A program made the translations under genes and the position numbers. From NCBI RefSeq assembly GCF_904846315.1, contig NZ_CAJHAF010000001.1, forward strand, positions 2,418,001-2,482,000: a stretch of DNA of 64,000 nt. Reading direction: 5' to 3'. Below, piece by piece: positions 55,497 to 64,000 of this stretch (the stretch's first letter is position 1; every line of letters begins with the position of its first letter). The notes under the pieces are model-generated. The model saw only the letters and a program-made list of their open reading frames with translations. It was not told where the DNA came from and searched no databases. Origin of the DNA: Psychrobacter jeotgali (lineage in GTDB: Bacteria > Pseudomonadota > Gammaproteobacteria > Pseudomonadales > Moraxellaceae).

Positions 55497-55826
55497 ATGA
55501 AACATTCACCGGAAGTAAATGATCTGATTATGAGTTTTGATGAGCTAGTATCTGCTTGTGGACAAGAGCGTCAGTGGGTAATAGCGTTAATTGAAGAAAA
55601 TATTATTGAGTATGATGTCCCCGAAAGCCAGCATTTCTCTGGCTATCAGCTGACTACCGTGCGCCGGGCCTCACGCCTTAGCCGTGACTTTGATGCCAGT
55701 GTGCCAGCTATTGGTTTGATACTGGAATTATTAGATGAAGTGGAGCAGCTGCGCCAATTCAAGCGTCAGTGGGAGAGTGATACCTCAATGATAGAAGTAG
55801 AAGTAAACAGTATAAAGAACCAGTAG
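55497..55826 (+). CDS. cbpM: Chaperone modulator CbpM
   Basis: A 109-residue MerR-HTH-like protein expected to bind and inhibit CbpA. It has LIEENIIEYDVPESQHFSGYQLTTVRRASRLSRDFD, the CbpM block with a winged-helix N-terminus, and a C-terminal coiled segment (LLDEVEQLRQFK). The ATG chosen follows GAGG at nine bases. A terminator follows, closing the cbpAM operon. Confidence 0.88.
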   Translation: MKHSPEVNDLIMSFDELVSACGQERQWVIALIEENIIEYDVPESQHFSGYQLTTVRRASRLSRDFDASVPAIGLILELLDEVEQLRQFKRQWESDTSMIEVEVNSIKNQ

Positions 55827-55837
55827 GTTTAATTAGC

Positions 55838-55877
55838 AAAAAGGGCACTCATTCATTTGAACTGGGTGCCCTTTTTT
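55838..55877. terminator. Terminator of cbpAM
   Basis: Stem AAAAAGGGCACTC / GGGTGCCCTTTTT with wobble and a 13-base loop, then T. Confidence 0.85.
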
Positions 55878-55960
55878 ATGGCTATCTTTTATAGATACTA
55901 ATGATTTACTAACGCTTGCAATGATTTACTGATGCTTATCTATTACTAGCGTGCGTACTT

Positions 55961-57163
55961 TTAGCGGGCATACTTGGGATCAGCTGCGGCGGTAAACAGC
56001 ACGTCCGTTGAGGAGTTCAAAGCCGTTTCAGCGGAGTCTTGCACCACGCCGATAATAAAGCCAATAGCCACCACTTGCATAGCGATATCGTTTGGAATAC
56101 TAAACAGACTAGCGGCAAGCGGAATAAGTAGTAACGAACCGCCAGCTACCCCTGAAGCACCGCAGGCACTGATGGTCGCTACTAGACTTAATAATAATGC
56201 TGAAGCAAAGCTGACTTCAATACCCAAAGTATGGGCAGCAGCAAGGGTTAAAACGTTGATGGTAATAGCAGCGCCAGCCATATTAATGGTGGCGCCAAGC
56301 GGAATAGTGACAGAGTAGGTATCTTCATGCAGACCCAGTTTTCGGGCAAGGTTCATATTCACCGGAATATTGGCCGCAGAGCTACGCGTAAAGAAAGCGG
56401 TAATCCCTGACTCACGCAGGCAGGTAAATACTAGCGGATAAGGGTTTTTACCGGTTTTCACAAACACAATTAAGGGGTTGGCGATTAGAGCGATAAATAG
56501 CATACATCCAACCAATACTATCAAGATACGTGCATAACCCGCTAATACTGAGAAGCCAGTTTCAGCAACGGTATTGGCAACCAAGCCTAAGATACCAAAG
56601 GGCGCGAGCGCAATAACCCATTTAACGACCTGTGAGACTGCATCGGCAAAAGCGCTCACTACCGTACGCGCCGTGTCATTGGTTCGGCGTAGAGCAAAAC
56701 CGAGAATAATGGCCCATGCCAAAATACCGATATAATTAGCATTAGCAATAGCATTGACAGGGTTAGCGACTAGGCTCAATAGTAGATTGGTCAACACCTC
56801 TTTTAAATTGGCGGGCGGTACTTGCTCGATAACGTCGCTGACCAATACCAGCTCAGTAGGAAATAAGAAGCTTGCCACTACCGCAGTTAGGGCGGCCAAA
56901 AAAGTGCCAAAAATATACATAATCAGCACGGGCTTGACATAGACCTCGTTATTACTGCTATGCTGGCTAATCGCTGCCATCACTAGAGTGAATACCAGTA
57001 CGGGTGCCACCGCTTTTAAGGCGCCAACAAACAAGGTACCAAGCAGCCCGAGAGCAATACCAGCGCTGGGTGCCAGCCAGCCAATTAATACTCCCAATAC
57101 CAGCCCTATAATGATTAGTGGTACTAGCCCTATACGTTGGTACGTCGCTATCAGTGAGCGCAT
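55961..57163 (-). CDS. sstT: Na+/serine-threonine symporter SstT, copy 1
   Basis: A 400-residue DAACS-family (SLC1-type) symporter with eight helices and two re-entrant loops. [20 protein letters not shown] and [19 protein letters not shown] contain the serine-rich loop and the NMAGAA motif that bind Na+ and substrate. It should import serine and threonine. The start has AAGGGG about eight bases upstream; the frame stays open 18 codons further. It is a tandem paralogue of the next gene. Confidence 0.9.
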   Translation of the reverse strand: MRSLIATYQRIGLVPLIIIGLVLGVLIGWLAPSAGIALGLLGTLFVGALKAVAPVLVFTLVMAAISQHSSNNEVYVKPVLIMYIFGTFLAALTAVVASFLFPTELVLVSDVIEQVPPANLKEVLTNLLLSLVANPVNAIANANYIGILAWAIILGFALRRTNDTARTVVSAFADAVSQVVKWVIALAPFGILGLVANTVAETGFSVLAGYARILIVLVGCMLFIALIANPLIVFVKTGKNPYPLVFTCLRESGITAFFTRSSAANIPVNMNLARKLGLHEDTYSVTIPLGATINMAGAAITINVLTLAAAHTLGIEVSFASALLLSLVATISACGASGVAGGSLLLIPLAASLFSIPNDIAMQVVAIGFIIGVVQDSAETALNSSTDVLFTAAADPKYAR

Positions 57164-57503
57164 TGTTGTCCCCTTAAAATAATTAATATTGAATGCGGTC
57201 AATAAAAATGAGCCCATCCTAGATTGAATGTTTATCTAAGATAGCCTTATAAAAATTTATTTATTGCTCCACTCTCAACCTAGCCTATACCTATAATCTT
57301 AGGTGGTTAAGTGCGGAGTATTCATTATAGAATTTCTAGATACTACAGCTGATTCACTTTAAAAGTGTTACAACTCAGTGCTACTGGTATTCATTTTACT
57401 TGCGTGCTGTGTCTACGCTGACAGAGGCTGCGCAAAATTAATACCAGTAGCACGTGGCTAAATATGTCAGTTTTATTCAGGATTGACTATAGCGTGCATA
57501 CTT
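57164..57503. other. Intergenic region between the sstT copies
   Basis: About 340 bp holding the promoter of copy 1 and a 76-bp inverted-repeat element (57378-57453). No gene was recognised. Confidence 0.6.
57378..57453. repeat. 76-bp inverted-repeat (REP/MITE-like) element
   Basis: Perfect 14-bp terminal inverted repeats GTGCTACTGGTATT / AATACCAGTAGCAC. The interior has TTGCG / CGCAA and CTGT / ACAG pairings, so the whole can form a long cruciform. No coding capacity. Confidence 0.8.
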
Positions 57504-58706
57504 TTAGCGCGCATATTTGGGATCAGCAGCGGCGGTAAATAGCACGTCCGTTGAGGAGTTCAGCGCTGTTTCAGCAGAGTCCTGCACCACGCTAATAATA
57601 AAGCCGATAGCCACTATTTGCATAGCTATTTCGTTTGGAATATTGAACAAGCTGGCAGCCAAAGGAATAAGGAGTAGTGAACCACCCGCTACTCCAGAGG
57701 TACCACCGGCACTGATAGTAGCGACTAGACTTAACACCAAAGCAGAGCCAAAACTAACCTCGATCCCTAAAGTATGAGCAGCGGCCAGAGTCAGGACATT
57801 AATAGTGATAGCCGCCCCAGCCATATTGATAGTAGCGCCAAGCGGAATAGTTACCGAGTAGGTATCTTCATGCAGACCCAGTTTACGGGCAAGGTTCATA
57901 TTCACCGGAATATTAGCCGCAGAGCTGCGCGTAAAAAAGGCGGTGATACCGGATTCACGCAGGCAAGTAAATACTAGCGGATAAGGGTTTTTGCCGGTTT
58001 TAAAAAATACTAGCAGAGGGTTGGTAATTAAGGCAATAAAAAGCATACAGCCGACTAGCACCAGAAGAATACGGGCGTAACCTGCTAAGGCACTAAAGCC
58101 GGTATCAGCGACGGTATTCGCCACCAAGCCTAAGATACCAAAGGGCGCTAAAGCTATCACCCATTTTACTACTTCTGAGATGGCGTCGGAGAGATCAGAG
58201 ATCATGGTGCGTGTGGTGGCGCTAGCTTGGCGCAGAGCAAAGCCGATGATGATAGCCCAAGCTAATATACCGATATAGTTGGCATTGGCTATAGCTTCAA
58301 TAGGATTATCGACTAGATTAAGAAGAAGAGTATTCAAAACTTCTTTTAAATCAGCTGGCGGCGCTTGCTCAATAGTTGCATTTATTAAAGTGAGCTCCGT
58401 GGGGAATAAGAAGCTAGCGCCTACAGCAACTAAAGCGGCTATAAAGGTGCCGAATAGATAAAGAATGAGTACTGGTTTGACATAAACTTTACCGCCGCTA
58501 CGATGCTGGCAAATGGCTGACATCACTAGGATAAATACCAATATAGGTGCTACGGCCTTGAGCGCCCCGACAAACAATGTACCCAATATACCTAGAGCAA
58601 TACCGGCGCTGGGTGCCAGCCAGCCTATCAACACGCCCAGTACTAAACCTATAACTATCAGCGGCACTAGCCCTATACGTTGGTACATCGCTATTAGTGA
58701 GCGCAT
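57504..58706 (-). CDS. sstT: Na+/serine-threonine symporter SstT, copy 2
   Basis: A 400-residue protein of exactly the length of copy 1, with long identical stretches such as [20 protein letters not shown] and the NMAGAA motif. Differences concentrate in the first half (for example the loop after SFLFPTEL). Catalytic and Na+-binding motifs are intact. The ATG follows GAGGGGG; the preceding GTG codon is inside the spacer. Both copies on the same strand imply a fairly recent tandem duplication. Confidence 0.9.
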   Translation of the reverse strand: MRSLIAMYQRIGLVPLIVIGLVLGVLIGWLAPSAGIALGILGTLFVGALKAVAPILVFILVMSAICQHRSGGKVYVKPVLILYLFGTFIAALVAVGASFLFPTELTLINATIEQAPPADLKEVLNTLLLNLVDNPIEAIANANYIGILAWAIIIGFALRQASATTRTMISDLSDAISEVVKWVIALAPFGILGLVANTVADTGFSALAGYARILLVLVGCMLFIALITNPLLVFFKTGKNPYPLVFTCLRESGITAFFTRSSAANIPVNMNLARKLGLHEDTYSVTIPLGATINMAGAAITINVLTLAAAHTLGIEVSFGSALVLSLVATISAGGTSGVAGGSLLLIPLAASLFNIPNEIAMQIVAIGFIISVVQDSAETALNSSTDVLFTAAADPKYAR

Positions 58707-59023
58707 CACTACCCCCTCAATCTAAACAATAAAAGTAAACTAAAATCAATATGATAATCGCCGAATAGTAGCATCTTTTTAGGCAATCACCTACTGCTCT
58801 ATAGTCTAGTGGCCTTGAGATAATTTTAAGAGGGAGAAAAAATGACGATCAATGTAGGTGCTTTAAATGAAGTTAACCTAAGGAAAAGTGAGAGTTTCTG
58901 GGAGTAATTGAGGAATATAAAAAGAAGGAATAAACAAAAATAGCAGGTTTTATAGAAGGAGGGTTAAAAAATAACTATTATAAAAAGTAACTCTTATAAA
59001 AAAATAAAGACGATAAAAATGAG
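58707..59023. other. Intergenic region upstream of sstT copy 2
   Basis: About 315 bp between sstT copy 2 and holC (both minus strand), containing the sstT promoter and a 21-codon plus-strand ORF with a good ribosome site (58842-58907). Very AT-rich toward holC. Confidence 0.55.
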
Positions 59024-59515
59024 CTAGACTTTAAAGTGAGTCAGCTCATAATCTAGATTTTTATAATATTTATATTTATCGCGGCCCTGCTGCACACTGG
59101 TGTTATCGGGCTTGATAATCTCAAGAATACGGGTAAGTTGTATATTGCTAGTCGGCTTTATAAACTCATTGACGATGTGCTTGGTAGTATTAATAACCAT
59201 ACCGTTGAAATCTGCTGGCAAATAAGTACTTAATAATACTGGCGCGCTCATAGCACTAGGATCAATATCATTGTCGTTCTCAGCACTGTCATCCACGTCT
59301 AAATGGTCTAAACGCTGATGCGGAATAAAGCTAGTAGCATCGTGTGACCACAGCCCTTTATCAAGCTCGTCAAGCAAAGCTTGATCTTCAGTGAGGATCA
59401 GTAGCGAGTGAGTGCTCTTATTGAGCGCCGTTTGGGTCAACTGACAAATAAAGCCCAAGAAATCTTGGGCCTTATTCTCGCTTAATATATAAAAGCTAAC
59501 GTTTAGTTTTTGCAT
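59024..59515 (-). CDS. holC: DNA polymerase III chi subunit
   Basis: A 163-residue HolC protein that links the clamp-loader psi subunit to SSB. The N-terminal VSFYILSENKAQDFLGFICQL and LLDELDKGLWSHDATSFIPH (the classic LW...FIPH block) are diagnostic. It is slightly longer than E. coli HolC (147) because of an acidic insert DVDDSAENDNDIDPSA. It lies 15 bp after pepA, the conserved pepA-holC arrangement; valS does not follow. Confidence 0.9.
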   Translation of the reverse strand: MQKLNVSFYILSENKAQDFLGFICQLTQTALNKSTHSLLILTEDQALLDELDKGLWSHDATSFIPHQRLDHLDVDDSAENDNDIDPSAMSAPVLLSTYLPADFNGMVINTTKHIVNEFIKPTSNIQLTRILEIIKPDNTSVQQGRDKYKYYKNLDYELTHFKV

Positions 59516-59530
59516 AATAGAGGTCAGTAT

Positions 59531-61180
59531 TTATGCCATATCTACGTGATTTTTTAGGTATTGCATAAATAAGGGTACTGGACGACCAGTAGCTGCCTTA
59601 TCTTTTCCTGAGCTCCAAGCGGTACCAGCGATGTCTAGATGTGCCCATGCTTGACCTTCCTCAACGAAGCGCGATAAGAAACAAGCAGCAGTTACTGCGC
59701 CTGCACCTTTACCACCTATATTCTGCATATCAGCGATAGGGGAGTCGAGCTGCGACTGGTAAGCATCATCCATCGGCATATGCCAGATGAGATCGCCTGA
59801 TTGATTACTGGCATTTTCTAAACCGAATAACAGATCTTCATCGTTACTAAATACGGCTGAGCGCACATGACCTAGAGCCACCACGCAAGCACCCGTTAAG
59901 GTGGCGACATCAATGATCGCTTTGGGCTCATAGCGCTGCACGTAGCACAAGGTATCAGCTAATACTAAGCGGCCTTCAGCATCGGTGTTCAAAATCTCCA
60001 CTGATTTGCCATTCATCGCTTTGATGATATCGCCAGGACGGGTTGCTTCGCCTGATGGCATATTCTCTGCACAAGCTAAAGCACCTACGACGTTGATTGG
60101 CAGACGTGCTTCACACAGGGCCTTAATTGTACCGAGTACAGAAGCTGAACCACCCATATCAAACTTCATCTCATCCATGGCTGCACCGGGCTTAATAGAG
60201 ATACCGCCTGAATCAAAAGTGATACCTTTACCGACTAATACGATAGGCGCATCGTCGTTGCTCTGATCTTGCTGCTTAGCAGACTTTTTACCCGCTAGTT
60301 TGTTAGTAGGCAATTTATCTGCTAAAGCTTTTAGACCACCGCTAACTTTGGCGCTGCTAGTTTCTTTATCGGTTGATACAGCTTTGGCGCTAAATTTAGA
60401 CTTGCCTTGATATTCCATAATAACCAGTTTGCCCTCGCGAGCTGAGCCTTTAGCCACCGCTAAGAAGCACTCCATACCCAGCGCTGCCATCTCTTTTTCA
60501 TCAAGGACAGTGACTTTTAATAAATCAGGATAAGTCTTTGCCAGCTCCTGAGCTTGTTCTGCCATATAGGCTGGAAAACAGATATTACCCGGCTCATTGG
60601 CCACGTCACGGGTCAAGCTTTGACCGCTAAAGACCGACTGAGTAAACGCTAAAGCCGCTTGTAAGGAGTCATCAGCAAGTAAATAGATATCGGTCAATAC
60701 TGGCGTCTGCTGTTCAGATTTATACTTATCAAAACGATAGCTTGAGGCCAACAGATTAAGTGCGAACTGGCTAAACTGGGTTTCTTCTAAAGCGTCGCCT
60801 AAAGCCACGGTGATAGAAGCTACCCGCTTTTGGGTATTATCATAAATAGTTTTGGCGATCTTTTTTAGGACAGTTTCATTGAGCTTGTCGCAATCACCGA
60901 CACCTACTAATAATAGCTGTACAGGATTTTGCTTAGTGGTTTTTTTGTCCCCTGCCAATGCATAATCAGCTACGGTTTCGCAAGCCTTGCCATTGAAGTG
61001 CGAGACTTCGATTAATTGTTCAATGCGTGAGTGGTATTCGGTTAATTCCGATTCAGCCAAAATGTTTTTATTATCATCGACCAAGACTACTAAACAGGCC
61101 GCGTCTTTATCTTTGGCTTCTTTTTTTAGAATTTTTTGGGTATGAGTTTTCGGTAATTGCTGAGTTAACTTAATATTCAT
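59531..61180 (-). CDS. pepA: Leucyl aminopeptidase (cytosol aminopeptidase) PepA
   Basis: A 549-residue M17 dinuclear-metal aminopeptidase. The metal/catalytic segments are LVGKGITFDSGGISIKPG, MKFDMGGSAS and the signature NTDAEGRLVLADTL. It is about 45 residues longer than E. coli PepA because of a Lys/Ser-rich insertion (about residues 260-310) just before the first metal motif. The start follows AAGGAT. E. coli PepA also binds DNA in Xer recombination; whether that holds here is unknown. Confidence 0.93.
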   Translation of the reverse strand: MNIKLTQQLPKTHTQKILKKEAKDKDAACLVVLVDDNKNILAESELTEYHSRIEQLIEVSHFNGKACETVADYALAGDKKTTKQNPVQLLLVGVGDCDKLNETVLKKIAKTIYDNTQKRVASITVALGDALEETQFSQFALNLLASSYRFDKYKSEQQTPVLTDIYLLADDSLQAALAFTQSVFSGQSLTRDVANEPGNICFPAYMAEQAQELAKTYPDLLKVTVLDEKEMAALGMECFLAVAKGSAREGKLVIMEYQGKSKFSAKAVSTDKETSSAKVSGGLKALADKLPTNKLAGKKSAKQQDQSNDDAPIVLVGKGITFDSGGISIKPGAAMDEMKFDMGGSASVLGTIKALCEARLPINVVGALACAENMPSGEATRPGDIIKAMNGKSVEILNTDAEGRLVLADTLCYVQRYEPKAIIDVATLTGACVVALGHVRSAVFSNDEDLLFGLENASNQSGDLIWHMPMDDAYQSQLDSPIADMQNIGGKGAGAVTAACFLSRFVEEGQAWAHLDIAGTAWSSGKDKAATGRPVPLFMQYLKNHVDMA

Positions 61181-61756
61181 ATATTATCCTTATTAGAGTG
61201 AAAGCTTAGAATGTTATAAGCAGTATAAAGGTTATGAGGGCAAAAATAGCCCATCAGAAGGTTAAGATAGGGTTTGCTAATATAGTATAGTTATAATCAT
61301 CTTGCTTCGTTAGATCCTGAGGCATAGTGTAGCATATTAGCCGCTAAGGCTAAGTACACAGTCCGTAAAGGTTAGGTAATACTCTTAATAGAGTTTATTA
61401 GGCAACCTTACAGATTTTATCGAATGTGTTTATTCAGTGAAGAGTAAAAACTATTTATCTTCTAACTATATCAGCTATTAAATGACTTATCAGCGGAGAT
61501 TAGAAGAGGTGTTGATAATGTTTGCAAACACATTTCGCAGCCATTTTCTATCAAATTATGCTAGGATTAGCGCTTATCTAACTTGCCTATATTGATATCG
61601 TTATTGATGTCGTTTAGCTTATAAGTTGTTCATCTATATTTATGGCTACTTAAGTATAAGTTAAATGAAACGCTATTGATGAAGATTGGTTTATATTAGC
61701 CGATTATCGGTTGCAAAACTGTCAACAATCTATGCTCACTGCTAAGAGTGCCTACT
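61181..61756. other. Divergent intergenic region, pepA / lptF
   Basis: About 575 bp with both promoters. A perfect palindrome TGTTTGCAAACA lies at 61519-61530 and could be a regulator site. No gene or RNA was recognised. Confidence 0.5.
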
Positions 61757-63022
61757 GTGATATTACGCCGCTACATGACCCGTCAGGTTGCCTCAACTAC
61801 TGCTTTGGTGTTGGGGTTTTTGGTAGTGATGATGCTTGGTGGGCGTCTGATTCGCTATTTTGGTATTGCAGCTGAAGGGCGTCTAGATATTAGCCTGCTG
61901 TTCACTATTATTGGTTATAACTTACCGTATTTTTTAGAGCTGATCTTACCTTTGGCATTTTTTATCGCCCTAATGTTGGTATTTGGACGCTTATACGTCG
62001 ATCAAGAAATGGCGGTTATTAATGCTAGCGGAGTTTCTCGTGGTAAGCTGGCGCGGTTAATGACCCCGTTGATTCTAGCTTTGTTCGTTGGAGAGGCAGC
62101 GTTATCCATAGTTGGTAAACCTTGGGGCGTACGCTCATCAGAGACTATCTGGCAACAGCAAGCTCTAACCAGCGCCTTTGATTTGATTCGGCCTAATGAA
62201 TTCATTAATAGTGGCAATTATCATTTATATGTGGGCAGTTTAAGCGATGATAATAAACAGCTGCAAGACGTGGTTTTGATTCAGACCGAACCTCAGAATA
62301 AGCCCGCAGCAGTGAATCAAGCTCCGCCTGAGCTAGAAGCACAGCTACCCATCGCTGATTTACCCAAAGACATAGTAGCGCCTACTACTCGTAATAACTC
62401 CTCGATTAGTACCGACACTATTACTCTCGCCAAACGCGCTGAGCAAGTAGAGACCGGTGATAGCGGCATAACCCAATTAGATCTGTTTCAAGGGCGGCGT
62501 TACGAGGTAGGCGCTGGCAGTCTGGTATATAACCAAGTGAGTTTTGAGCGTTATCGCATTACTTTAACTGAAGCGCCTCAAGAGGTGGTGACCGAGGATA
62601 ATATCGAGACTCAGGCTGTCGGGCCGCTATGGCAGGTAGCAACGGGCAATACTCAAGCGGGTAGCGTTGATGCGCTGCGGGCTGCACAAGGTGAGCTGGG
62701 CTATCGCTTTGCCTTGCCATGGCTGATGATTATTGCGCCTATGCTCGCTGTCCCATTGGCTCAAGTTCGTCCTCGTCAAGGGCGCTGGCTACGATTGTTT
62801 CCAGCGATACTGTTATTCGTTAGCTGCGCTTTAGGGATTATTTCACTCAAAAACGCCGTCAGCAAAGGCAACGTTAGCGTATGGTCTTATGTGTGGTTAA
62901 TCTTAGGGTTTATGGTGTTGGCATTGTATCTAAACTGGGGTACGCGTATTCAACATCGACTGCGAGTACGCGCAAAAAGCAAAGCGCTGGCGGATAATAG
63001 TTCCACAGGAGGGCAACTCTAA
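61757..63022 (+). CDS. lptF: LPS export permease LptF
   Basis: A 421-residue inner-membrane subunit of the LptB2FG transporter that extracts LPS for delivery to LptC/LptA. The first helices (RRYMTRQVASTTALVLGFLV), the segment MAVINASGVSRGKLARLM that couples to LptB, and the C-terminal helices are present. A periplasmic beta-jellyroll lies between. The GTG chosen gives the LptF N-terminus and has AAGAG at about nine bases; a GTG three codons upstream is the alternative. It overlaps lptG by one base. Confidence 0.9.
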   Translation: MILRRYMTRQVASTTALVLGFLVVMMLGGRLIRYFGIAAEGRLDISLLFTIIGYNLPYFLELILPLAFFIALMLVFGRLYVDQEMAVINASGVSRGKLARLMTPLILALFVGEAALSIVGKPWGVRSSETIWQQQALTSAFDLIRPNEFINSGNYHLYVGSLSDDNKQLQDVVLIQTEPQNKPAAVNQAPPELEAQLPIADLPKDIVAPTTRNNSSISTDTITLAKRAEQVETGDSGITQLDLFQGRRYEVGAGSLVYNQVSFERYRITLTEAPQEVVTEDNIETQAVGPLWQVATGNTQAGSVDALRAAQGELGYRFALPWLMIIAPMLAVPLAQVRPRQGRWLRLFPAILLFVSCALGIISLKNAVSKGNVSVWSYVWLILGFMVLALYLNWGTRIQHRLRVRAKSKALADNSSTGGQL

Positions 63023-64000
63023 TGCGTATTTCTCCTGCAGAACGGCTCGCCAATCATAAATCAACCAAGCTGCCCGTGCTGGGTCGTTACGTTAAAGTCA
63101 ATGCGCTACTAGCGATTATCGCAGCTGTATTAGGCTTATGGGCGCTGCAGATTATATTTTCTTATTTGTCAGAGCTGGATTCACTAAGCGATAGTTATAC
63201 TTTCTCTGAGGCTTTAAAGTACATTTTTTATCGCTCGCCTTACTTTTTAGAACAGTTCATTCCCACAGGGGCACTGCTGGGTGCAGTCGTTGGCTTAGGT
63301 CTACTGGCTAATAAAAGCGAGCTGGTAGTTATGCGTGCCTCAGGCGTGAGCATTTATCGCATCGTAGGCTGGGTATTGCAGCCCGCTTTTGCTCTAGTCA
63401 TACTGGCGCTCGTTATCAATCAATTTGTACTACCGCATAGTAACCAGTTGGCCAAGAATATCAATAACGATGACAGCAGCGCTCTGATTACTTCGGTACG
63501 GGGCTACTGGATGGTACAGCCACGTTTTGAGAACACAGCCGACGGTGATACCAAGCCTGATGGTAGTGATGTCCTCTACATTGACTATGCCGATGTGCAA
63601 GGTAATATCGGTGAGGTAAAACGTTGGCATTTGGATAACAATGGCAACCTGCAAACTGCTATTCATGCTGAAGGCGGACAATATACAGGGCGTACGCTGA
63701 TTGATACGACCGATAGGAGCTTACGCGAGCAGTATCGTTATGAGTGGCAGCTTAATAATATGACTAAGCTCACCATCAATCAAGGTCTTGATAGCAGTCA
63801 AGCCAAAGCGCCATCTGATACCCTAACGCTGCCTTTTGCACCCGAATCGGTTTATCTGTTAACCCGTGATGCCGAGGATTTATCACTGACCCAGCTATAC
63901 GACCATCGCCAGTTTATGCGTCAGCAGAGTAATCGCTCGCTGGAGCATGAATTAGCTTTTTGGCAAAAGCTATTGTCGCCTTTGTCTATCTTATCGCTGG
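63022..64000 (+). CDS. lptG: LPS export permease LptG (partial, runs off the window)
   Basis: The start ATG shares a base with the lptF stop (TAATG) and has AGGAGG nine bases upstream. The visible 326 codons carry VLGRYVKVNALLAIIAAVLG, the helices around FLEQFIPTGALLGAVVGLGL and the LptB-coupling MRASGVSIYRIVG. The reading frame is intact to the window edge. It is expected to pair with LptF. Confidence 0.92.
   Translation, partial: MRISPAERLANHKSTKLPVLGRYVKVNALLAIIAAVLGLWALQIIFSYLSELDSLSDSYTFSEALKYIFYRSPYFLEQFIPTGALLGAVVGLGLLANKSELVVMRASGVSIYRIVGWVLQPAFALVILALVINQFVLPHSNQLAKNINNDDSSALITSVRGYWMVQPRFENTADGDTKPDGSDVLYIDYADVQGNIGEVKRWHLDNNGNLQTAIHAEGGQYTGRTLIDTTDRSLREQYRYEWQLNNMTKLTINQGLDSSQAKAPSDTLTLPFAPESVYLLTRDAEDLSLTQLYDHRQFMRQQSNRSLEHELAFWQKLLSPLSILSL

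Overview
The window looks like chromosomal DNA of a gammaproteobacterium of the Moraxellaceae, most likely Psychrobacter. This is inferred from protein character, moderate G+C content, the dnaJ-dapB and pepA-holC pairings and the gene content. No 16S rRNA gene or other decisive marker is present. No rRNA gene, tRNA gene, CRISPR array, prophage or transposase gene was recognised. About 55 protein genes are called. The right-hand end cuts lptG.

Layout. (1) 0-6.5 kb: a crotonase, an AEC carrier, a Ca2+-type P-type ATPase, a MalY-like C-S lyase and a cupin. (2) 6.5-11.6 kb, minus strand: an FGGY kinase, a GlpD-type glycerol-3-phosphate dehydrogenase and an alkylglycerone-phosphate-synthase-like flavoprotein, which together suggest catabolism of a glycerol-like compound. 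(3) 12.1-16.1 kb: a BCCT transporter and guaA. (4) 16.1-19.6 kb: an accessory insertion with a three-gene operon (TIGR04255-like protein, HTH protein with a signal-peptide-like N-terminus, and an unknown SQSCD-motif protein), then a DUF5996 gene next to a duplicated 150-bp 3' end of the neighbouring acuI-like gene. (5) 19.7-24.8 kb: four medium-chain (MDR) oxidoreductases with a DUF2058 gene among them. (6) 25-29.8 kb: the overlapping DUF2157/DUF4401/GDYXXLXY trio, a DUF2798 protein and a MATE exporter. (7) 30-32.2 kb: an SDR and an orphan RelA/SpoT-type synthetase bracketed by two copies of a roughly 90-bp inverted-repeat element. (8) 32.3-37.3 kb: a DsrE-like protein, a thioesterase, two tandem YheT-type hydrolases, YigZ and RsuA. 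(9) 37.6-55.8 kb: mainly housekeeping genes (DsbC-like, dnaJ, dapB, an ornithine/lysine decarboxylase, def, mpl, NlpE-like, dsbB, gshA, erpA, yheS, an RlpA-like protein, cbpA-cbpM). (10) 56-64 kb: tandem sstT paralogues, holC-pepA and divergent lptF-lptG.

The two most notable signals: first, four matches to the ParB centromere site (parS, TGTTNCACGTGAAACA) lie between 36.2 and 53.4 kb, one of them inside a 36-bp perfect palindrome behind dnaJ. This suggests the region belongs to the origin-proximal centromere zone. Second, the TIGR04255/HTH/SQSCD operon has its own candidate operator, sits in an insertion between conserved genes, and is the best candidate here for an undescribed defence, toxin-antitoxin or signalling module.

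Start codons were adjusted where a Shine-Dalgarno match or family N-terminus favoured a downstream start. All functional calls rest on motif recognition by eye, without database searches.
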